Below, piece after piece: positions 57,971 through 64,000 of a stretch of 64,000 bases of DNA. The notes under the pieces were generated by a model. It had not been told where the DNA came from. It saw only the letters and a list, made by a program, of their open reading frames with translations, and did not search any database. The stretch comes from Adiantum capillus-veneris. Lineage: Eukaryota > Streptophyta > Polypodiopsida > Polypodiales > Pteridaceae. How positions within the stretch are numbered: the first letter of the stretch is position 1; every line of letters begins with the position of its first letter. Made by a program: the position numbers and the translations under genes. The stretch is from NCBI GenBank assembly GCA_014529385.2, contig CM043965.1, forward strand, positions 62,641,933-62,705,932, in the 5' to 3' direction.

Positions 57971-60900
57971 GCTAAGAAGAAAGAGGGTGGTTCCACTGCA
58001 AATGCTGGTTCCACTACAAATGCAGCCATTGTTGAGTCTTCTGTGAAAGGAGACTGTGTTGCTGATGTTGATGCAGAATGGGCTTTTAGCGCAGAGTGCA
58101 CTTACGATCCTGCTGTCCATGATGCATGCTTGTCAGTTGCTGCAGATTCACATGTGTGGTATTTCAACAGTGGTGCTACAAAGCACATTACCTCACATCG
58201 TGAATTGTTTACCTCTCTTGAGTCTCTCCCTCATGGGAATTCAATCACTTGTGCCAACAACGCGTCTTATCTAGTTCAGGGAGTTGGAAAGATTGTGCTC
58301 ATTGTTGCTAATGACAGTTCCTTCACACTTGTTGATGCACTTTATGTACCTGGGATCAAGAAGAATCTCTTGTCTGTATCCGCACTTGCTAGGCTTGGAC
58401 TTGTAGTCAAATTTGTGGATGACAGATGTACAGTTCATGATCTCACTTTTGGTGATGAAATTGTTGCATCTGGGCTTTTGTGCCGTGGGCTGTATAAGCT
58501 CACTTTGTATGACAAGTGTGGACAAAATTTTGCAAATGTTGTTGCAGATCCAAGGGCTATTTCAGATGCAAAACTTTGGCATGCACGTTTTGGTCATCTG
58601 AATTTTGCCAGTTTGCTGCGTTTGCAGAAATCTGATATGGTTGCTTCTTTGCCACCTCTTGAAGCACCTGTCAAACATGTTTGTGAAGGCTGTATTTTGG
58701 TTAAGATGCAGCATTCTAAATTTCCAAAGGATGGTTCAGTTCGGGCCACATGCAGGTTGCAACTTGTGCATAGTGATGTTTGTGGGCCCATGCAAACTCC
58801 GTCCTTGGGCAATTACCTGTACTTCGTGACTTTCATTGATGATTACTCCAGGCATGCATGGGTATTTCCGCTTAAAGCGAAGTCCGAAGTTTTTATGTGC
58901 TTCAAACAATTTCTGGCTATGGCTGAAAATGTCTCGAAATGTACTATGGGCACCCTCCGTTCCGATCGAGGGGGGGAGTATATGTCTCATGAATTTAATG
59001 CATTTCTAGCTAGTCGTGGGATAAAACACGTATGTACAGTGCCTTATACACCTCAGCAAAATGGTGTTGCTGAGAGGAAAAACAGGTCACTGACGGAAAT
59101 GGCACGATGTATGGTCAAAAGTCAAGCTTTGCCGCATTCTTTTTGGCTTGAGGCCATTATGTGTGCCACTTATGTACTTAACAGGTGTCCGACGAAAGCT
59201 TTGCAGTCTATTACTCCATATGAAGCATGGCATGATAGAAAACCTTCTATTGAGCATATGCATGTTTTTGGCTGTTTGGCATATGCTTTGGTGCCACAAG
59301 TGCAGCGCAGAAAATTGGATGATAAGGCTGTCAAATGTATTTTTGTTGGTTATAGTGCTGAAAGCAAAGGTTACAGGTTGTATCATCCGCAAACAAAACG
59401 TATTCTGGTTTCTCGGGATGTAGTGTTTGTGGAAGATTCTGTTCAGCCCTTGCTGTTCTGTACTAGAGACAGTAATGTAAGCTCACAGGAAATTTATGAC
59501 ACTTTGTTGCCTCTTTTCAGTGGTGGAAATACGAATGTAAGTTCCAATGAGACAAATGTACAGCCTATGGGGGTTTCTGAAAATGTTTTAGATCAGCCTA
59601 TTACTGATGCAGATGTACATGATGTACTTGATGAGGAAAGGGCTGAAAATGAGCAGGCTAGAGGTATGCCAAAATGGCTGGTGCACACTTTGCGTGACAG
59701 TAAATTGGATGCACCTTTGTCTAGTCGTACTCGTTCAGGCTCTCGCCATGCATCTTATGCATCAGATTGTTATGCTTTGGCTGTGTCTAGTTTACATGAT
59801 GTTGAGGAGTCTCTGTGTTTTGATGAAGCACAGAATTCAGAAAATTGGATGGCTGCCATGCAATCAGAATATGATGCACTTATAGAGAATGACACATGGA
59901 CTTTATGTGATTTGCCTCCTGGCAAAAAGGCCATTGGTACGAAGTGGGTTTACAAGTTGAAACGCAAGCCGGATGGTGAGATCAATCGCCATAAGGCTCG
60001 ACTTGTTGCAAAGGGTTATGCACAGCAAAAAGGCATAGATTATGAAGAGACTTTTGCTCCCACTTGTCGTATGACTACTGTGCGTTTTCTATGTGCATTG
60101 GCAGCTCATTTTGGTTGGGATGTACATCAATCAGACATTGTTACTGCTTTCTTGAATGGTGACATATTTGAGGAAGTTTATGTAACGCAGCCTCGCGGTT
60201 TTGTCATAAAAGGACAAGAGGACAAAGTGTGCAAATGTAAGAAGGCTTTGTATGAGTTGAAGCAATCTCCTCGTGCTTGGTATGAGAAAGCTGACACTCA
60301 TTTGGTCAAACAAGGCTTTCGTAACAGTCCAACAGAAAGCACATTGTATGTAAAGCGTGAGGGTGATGTACTTCTCATTGTGGTTCTTTATGTTGATGAT
60401 TTGCTGATCACTGGTCCAAATGAGAGACATATTGCTGAATTTAAGGCTGATTTGAATGCTACTTTCAAGATGAAAGATTTGGGGCTGTTGCATCATTATT
60501 TGGGTATACAGTTTAAGCAGTGTGATGGTGGTATTGCCTTGTGTCAGAAAAGTTACATAGAGACATTGCTATGTAAGTTTGGACTTGAGGATTGCAAACC
60601 TATTGCCACTCCCATGGAAACAGGTTTGAAGTTGAGTCTACATGATGTTGGTGATCCTGCTGATGTCACTCTTTACCAAACTGCTGTTGGCTGCCTCATT
60701 TATGTATGCAACACGAGGCCGGATATTCAATTTGCAGTCTCACAGGTCAGCAGATTTATGCATAGCCCAGGGTCTAAGCATTGGCAGACTGTCAAGAGGA
60801 TTTTCCGCTACCTTAGTGGCACTTTACATCTTGGCTTGTTTTATCCCAAGGGGGGATCATTGCCGCCAGACTTACATGCTTTTTCGGACTCAGATTGGGC

Positions 60901-61345
60901 TGGTTGTTTTGACACGCGAGTGTCCACAAGTGGTTTTTGTTTCATGCTTGGCAGTTCATGTATATCATGGTTGAGCAAGAAGCAACCTACTGTGGCCACT
61001 TCGAGTTGTGAGGCTGAGTACAGGGCAGTCTTCACAGCTCCGGTTGAGTGTGTATGGCTCAGACGCCTTATGGCTGATTTGGGTGTTGGACAGGACATTG
61101 CCAACACTATCTACACTGACAGTCAGAGCGCATTGGCAGTTGCGAGGAACCTAGTTTTTCATGCTCGCACAAAGCACATTGAGGTGCATTACCACTATGT
61201 CAGGGAGAGGCTCTCAGCAGGAGAGATCAGCTTGGCTTATGTGCCAACACAGGACAACCTTGCAGATCTTTTCACAAAGGCATTGTCTCGTGAGAAGCTT
61301 GAAGCTTTCCGCAAAGCTTTGGGCTTACTCCCCTTTGTGGACTGA
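57971..61345 (+). CDS. pol: copia Pol (protease, integrase, RT, RNase H)
   Basis: 1124 sense codons in the frame of gag, without stop. Domains in order, with positions counted from 58043: protease loop WYFNSGATKHIT at ~39-50, with Asn (AAC, 58166-58168) where the catalytic Asp belongs; pre-integrase HHCC (LWHARFGHL...CEGC, ~180-220); integrase DDE (HSDVCGP ~244, RSDRGGEY ~307, NGVAERKNR ~340); RT (WVYKLKRKPDGE, HQSDIVTAFLNGD, LYVDDLLITG ~782); RNase H (DSDWAG, SSCEAEY ~987, YTDSQSA). It would mature the particle, copy RNA and integrate cDNA. All but the protease look catalytically complete. Translation depends on passing the UAG before it, or on an internal start. Length and order are normal for copia. 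Confidence 0.95.
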   Translation, partial: AKKKEGGSTANAGSTTNAAIVESSVKGDCVADVDAEWAFSAECTYDPAVHDACLSVAADSHVWYFNSGATKHITSHRELFTSLESLPHGNSITCANNASYLVQGVGKIVLIVANDSSFTLVDALYVPGIKKNLLSVSALARLGLVVKFVDDRCTVHDLTFGDEIVASGLLCRGLYKLTLYDKCGQNFANVVADPRAISDAKLWHARFGHLNFASLLRLQKSDMVASLPPLEAPVKHVCEGCILVKMQHSKFPKDGSVRATCRLQLVHSDVCGPMQTPSLGNYLYFVTFIDDYSRHAWVFPLKAKSEVFMCFKQFLAMAENVSKCTMGTLRSDRGGEYMSHEFNAFLASRGIKHVCTVPYTPQQNGVAERKNRSLTEMARCMVKSQALPHSFWLEAIMCATYVLNRCPTKALQSITPYEAWHDRKPSIEHMHVFGCLAYALVPQVQRRKLDDKAVKCIFVGYSAESKGYRLYHPQTKRILVSRDVVFVEDSVQPLLFCTRDSNVSSQEIYDTLLPLFSGGNTNVSSNETNVQPMGVSENVLDQPITDADVHDVLDEERAENEQARGMPKWLVHTLRDSKLDAPLSSRTRSGSRHASYASDCYALAVSSLHDVEESLCFDEAQNSENWMAAMQSEYDALIENDTWTLCDLPPGKKAIGTKWVYKLKRKPDGEINRHKARLVAKGYAQQKGIDYEETFAPTCRMTTVRFLCALAAHFGWDVHQSDIVTAFLNGDIFEEVYVTQPRGFVIKGQEDKVCKCKKALYELKQSPRAWYEKADTHLVKQGFRNSPTESTLYVKREGDVLLIVVLYVDDLLITGPNERHIAEFKADLNATFKMKDLGLLHHYLGIQFKQCDGGIALCQKSYIETLLCKFGLEDCKPIATPMETGLKLSLHDVGDPADVTLYQTAVGCLIYVCNTRPDIQFAVSQVSRFMHSPGSKHWQTVKRIFRYLSGTLHLGLFYPKGGSLPPDLHAFSDSDWAGCFDTRVSTSGFCFMLGSSCISWLSKKQPTVATSSCEAEYRAVFTAPVECVWLRRLMADLGVGQDIANTIYTDSQSALAVARNLVFHARTKHIEVHYHYVRERLSAGEISLAYVPTQDNLADLFTKALSREKLEAFRKALGLLPFVD

Positions 61346-61405
61346 TCCTGTCCTCAGGGCATGGCACTTCCCTTTACTCATGTGCCAGCTCTCGTTCACC
61401 GCATC

Positions 61406-61420
61406 ACTCCAGGGGGGATT
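61406..61420 (+). promoter_or_regulatory. copia polypurine tract
   Basis: CTCCAGGGGGGATT lies immediately before the 3' LTR start at 61421. Confidence 0.9.
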
Positions 61421-61647
61421 TGTTACCATATACATGTGGTAGTGATGTGTGTGAACACACTAGGACCGCCGGGGCATTTTTTCCCTCTTTAGGAGGTTTT
61501 TTCCCCCGTGCATTGTATATACGCCCATCACTCTAGGGCTATCTATCTTTCCATTGCACACTAAGTAAAACACTCTCTATTGTGTGCCTTGAGCTTCCTT
61601 CGTTTTCTCCAAGCTGTGTGTGTTTCTCTGCAACCGTAATTCCAACA
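61421..61647 (+). repeat. 3' LTR of copia element
   Basis: 227 bp, TGTTACC...CCAACA, 225/227 identical by eye to the 5' LTR. Confidence 0.97.
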
Positions 61648-61652
61648 AGTTG
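61648..61652. other. target-site duplication AGTTG (right)
   Basis: Matches 56506-56510. Confidence 0.93.
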
Positions 61653-62084
61653 GCGTTCACGCTCTAAGGTTTCTTGTCTGTCTTGGCGTTCACGCTCCAA
61701 GGCTTCTTGTCGTTCTGCTCTTCTTTCTAGTTGTGCCATCGCAACGCGATTCGTTTCTTGTTGTTGTGCCATCATCTCCATCATCGACTTGACCATTGCC
61801 TCCATAGGATTTGGTGCAATCCCTGGCGTAGATGGCGTAGGGGGAGGGTCAGGAAAACCTCCATGGTGAGGAAATTCTTCTTCCCTACTTTCATGCCCAT
61901 CACCTCCATGCGAAGTATCCATTCCACTTCGGGAGATGACCATACACTGTGATCTTTGGTTCTTAAGTTCACGAGGAACTTGGGTTCTTGTGGGTCTGGG
62001 GTTCTTGGGTTCTTGAGGGTCTTGGTTCTTGGGTTCTTGAGGTTCTTGAGGGTCTTGAGGTTCTTCTTTAGCTTGCAATCTGTG
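61653..62084 (-). pseudogene. gypsy Gag, N-terminal part (cut by copia)
   Basis: The minus-strand frame encodes a Pro/Gln/Glu repeat segment (PQEP/KNQDPQEPK units from a ~12-30-bp DNA repeat at about 61980-62070). A Gly/His/Pro-rich stretch and a coiled coil with RQEALERERQDRQETLERER follow and end at the insertion point. The frame resumes at 56510 as LRQDTFERERDQARL. The start codon is uncertain; the usable ATG is near 62078, and ~330 nt of leader separate it from the PBS. The coiled coil probably mediates Gag multimerisation. Confidence 0.7.
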
Positions 62085-62407
62085 TTAGAGAAGGATCTTC
62101 TCTTCACCCAAGTTTTGCTCTTTTCCGCGGGCGCACCCCTTTGCAGCCTTGGGCTCACACCAAGGTTGCCTTTTCCCACCTCACGTCGATTGGCCGGCCG
62201 CTAAGTGCACGGTCCGCTCTCAATGAGTGAAAAGAGGCACAGGAGGAGGCTGGACAAGCCCTTCTGTCTTGGGATTCCTGCCACTCTTCAAAACACGATT
62301 AGGAATCACACGCCCAAGTGAACTTGGGTTCGTGTGACCTCAACAAGCAAAAAGAAATTCCGTGGTTCTTGTGGTTCTTTCCTTGAGTGATACAGAACAC
62401 TGCCAAA

Positions 62408-62419
62408 GCTCTGATACCA
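62408..62419 (-). promoter_or_regulatory. gypsy PBS (initiator tRNA-Met)
   Basis: The minus strand reads TGGTATCAGAGC one base after the 5' LTR end at 62421. tRNA-Met priming is common for chromoviruses. Confidence 0.9.
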
Positions 62420-62420
62420 A

Positions 62421-63619
62421 TGTAAGGTGCAGCGGAAGTGAATGTTAAACTTTGCTCAAGATGAGTGCTCCAAACTATGCTCAAGGTTCCTTTTTCTTAG
62501 GGAAGGGAGAGCCTTCCGTTCTTTAATGAGAGAGTGCAATGGACACAAACAAAGTGAATGGACACTGTGAGTGAAGGTGCTGAGACTGAGAGATAGAGAG
62601 AGAAGAATACGACACCAGAATGTTGTCAAACCCTCCTCCGAAGGCCCCACTCTCTATGGCGAGAGCGGTCTACTATTGATTGCACAAATCTCTACAATGC
62701 TTTGGACTTGCTGACGAGGACGACGACGAGACGGGCTGAAATCTGCAAATCTTCATCTGCTAAATTTTGACTCTATGTCGGTGACGATGTCGACGGCGAT
62801 GATGCGACGATGACGCGCTGAAAACGCAGATGCTGAAATCTGCGTTTTCCGGGCTGAAACTACGAACTTCGCGGGATCTGCTACGGGAAGGTGAGATCTG
62901 CGAGGTTTGGGACCTTTTCTACGGGTTCTAACTGGTGAAAACTGAAAACGCTGGTCTATGGGCTGATTCTGTTGCGAAGATCTCCAAAAACGCTGAGGGT
63001 GTCAGGCTGATGCAAAAACGCTGGGCTGATCTGGTCTCTGTTGTGGAAATTTGCTAACGCTAGGGAGTCTGTTGTGTCTTGCTGTGGATTTGCTGTACCT
63101 TGCTGTGGATCTGCCGACTTGCAATGCAAAAACACCAAGGGCTGAATTGCATGCAAAAACACCAAGGCTGAATTTGGATCTCCTTGCAGAAAACACTAGG
63201 TCAACTCCTTGGGGGGGGGTCTTGCTGAGAAGGTGCCTGTTGAACCGAAGCTCCTGCTGCCTCTTCTGCCAGAAAGTGCTAGCGCTAGTTTTCTATATAT
63301 ACAAACTTAGTAAATTTGCCCTACCTAGTTTCCAACAAAAGTCACTTAAAAATAATAAGAGAAAAATGTCAAAAATAGGGAAAATAGATCTATGCACTTT
63401 AAAAATGCTCTTAATGGGTTCTGATGGAAATTTGATGATCATGCTGTGTGCAACCAGAAGATATGCACCTACTCTTAAGTGTCTGGACATGCATGGTCTG
63501 CGAATAGACTCACAAAAGTGCCAGATCACTTCCTATTCTAGACAGACTTGACTGAACTGAACCCTTCGTCATGCTGTAGCTTGTCCATGGACACATAGGG
63601 TTGGATGTGTCACGTGACG
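62421..63619 (-). repeat. 5' LTR of the gypsy element
   Basis: Direct repeat of 52696-53922. The outermost base pair is changed (the minus strand starts CGTCACGTGAC instead of TGTCACGTGAC). Contains a ~21-bp duplication (CTTGCTGTGGAT twice, about 63078-63112) absent from the other LTR. Confidence 0.93.
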
Positions 63620-63624
63620 TTTGT
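63620..63624. other. target-site duplication TTTGT (right)
   Basis: Matches 52691-52695. Confidence 0.9.
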
Positions 63625-63969
63625 ATGAGTAGCCTCACTACCCATCATGCGGAGAAGTTCTTTGACTTCCCCTTCCACATCATTTCGGTCTTTTAGACCG
63701 GTTATTCGTATGTGCAAAGCTCTAGTCTTCCTTCGGTGCTCTTCTTCTAAAGTCATGTTGATGATTGGACTGGGGGTGGACGAGGTTTCTTTCCCCTTCC
63801 CTTTCTTAGCGACTTCTATCCATTTCTCTGCCTCATCCGCCTTCTTCTGTGTCTTCATGATTACATCCACCCACGAAGACGTCTTCGCCCCATTTTGTTT
63901 CTCTTCCTCTTTGATCATCCGTACCTGTTCCTTGATGACCTTGATTCCTTTATCACCGAGGGCTGGCAT
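63625..63969 (-). pseudogene. LINE ORF1, N-terminal half
   Basis: From an ATG at 63967-63969, which has an in-frame TGA directly before it, the frame encodes a Lys/Glu-rich helix (VIKEQVRMIKEEEKQN), a basic linker and RRKTRALHIRITGLKDRNDV, like the first strand and helix of an L1-type RRM ('..i.i.GipE...e..e'). It is followed by ELLRMMGSEAT up to the gypsy insertion. It would bind LINE RNA as a multimer. The upstream TGA means either that this is the true start or that the 5' part is broken. Sequence 63970-64000 shows nothing further. Confidence 0.7.
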
Positions 63970-64000
63970 TCACCTTCCTCTAGTCCATTGCTTGCTCTAT

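Larger units (their letters stand above)
56511..61647 (+). mobile_element. full-length Ty1/copia retrotransposon
   Basis: 5137 bp with two 227-bp LTRs that differ at two positions, a tRNA-Met PBS, gag, one long pol ORF, a polypurine tract and a 5-bp AGTTG duplication. It is inserted in antisense orientation into gag of the surrounding gypsy element. All pol domains are present. A UAG separates gag and pol in frame, and the protease Asp is Asn. Confidence 0.97.
52696..63619 (-). mobile_element. Ty3/gypsy chromovirus-like element, internally deleted, containing a copia insertion
   Basis: Two ~1.2-kb direct LTRs (52696-53922 and 62421-63619) are flanked by TTTGT duplications, with a tRNA-Met PBS at 62408-62419 and a polypurine tract at 53923-53934. 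On the minus strand the order is gag (split by the copia element), protease, an integrase zinc-domain remnant and a chromodomain-like tail. RT, RNase H and the integrase core are absent. Without the copia insert the internal region is only ~3.4 kb. The element sits in the LINE ORF1. Confidence 0.93.
48531..64000 (-). mobile_element. L1-like LINE, interrupted by a nested LTR element; extends past the window end
   Basis: Components on the minus strand are ORF1 (63625-63969 plus 52414-52690), ORF2 endonuclease (51450-52383), RT (49644-51357), the C-terminal zinc motif (48907-49572), a 3' UTR and an A/T-rich tail (TTTCATTTTATTTCATTT) at about 48531. Non-LTR elements of this plan retrotranspose by target-primed reverse transcription. 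ORF1 is interrupted at 52691-63624 by a gypsy element with TTTGT target duplication. ORF2 has several frameshifts, so the LINE is dead. Confidence 0.9.

Overview
The window reads as a heterochromatic, retrotransposon-packed stretch of a large land-plant genome. I see no intact host gene, no rRNA or tRNA gene and no CRISPR. The plant assignment rests on three things. Copia and gypsy elements carry primer-binding sites of the initiator-tRNA-Met or 'TGGCGCC...GGGGA' (Tat/Athila-like) kind. The mutations look like CpG/CHG deamination. There is a fragment resembling the plant LysM family. The LINE ORF1 is of an RRM-like type rather than the zinc-knuckle type usual in flowering plants, so a fern, lycophyte or bryophyte is plausible, but the species cannot be read from the sequence.

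Layout, left to right. Positions 1-5.6 kb hold a decayed minus-strand Ty3/gypsy element (protease, zinc knuckles, gag, leader, PBS, 5' LTR), cut by the window start. Positions 5.6-13 kb hold scattered relics: an integrase tail (minus), an LTR with heat-shock-element-like repeats, a protease/integrase-tail relic (plus), a copia LTR with PBS, and a 258-bp tandem duplication. Positions 13-24 kb hold an integrase fragment with an unassigned coiled-coil ORF downstream, a copia gag-protease-integrase relic (minus), an unidentified broken ORF, and two gypsy 3' ends with LTRs. Positions 25-34 kb hold three more broken gag/pol regions. Positions 34.7-39.8 kb hold two inverted ~1.05-kb LTRs of one family flanking ~3 kb. 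The right-hand LTR opens a Tat/Athila-like element with a T-rich then A-rich leader up to ~43 kb. Positions 43-48 kb hold a LysM gene fragment embedded in LTR debris, a gag relic and microsatellites.

The best-resolved structure runs from 48.2 kb to the right edge and is a three-level nest. A minus-strand LINE (ORF1, endonuclease, RT, C-terminal zinc motif) is split inside ORF1 by a minus-strand Ty3/gypsy chromovirus-like element (52,696-63,619; ~1.2-kb LTRs; target duplication TTTGT). That element has lost RT, RNase H and the integrase core. Its gag is in turn split by a plus-strand, full-length Ty1/copia element (56,511-61,647; 227-bp LTRs differing at two positions; target duplication AGTTG). 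Both targets come back into frame if the insert and one duplication copy are ignored, so the order of events is unambiguous: LINE, then gypsy, then copia. The copia element is nearly intact, but it has a UAG between gag and pol and an Asp-to-Asn change in the protease active site.

The genes here do not form a cellular pathway. They are retrotransposon genes at various stages of decay, plus one small host-gene fragment.
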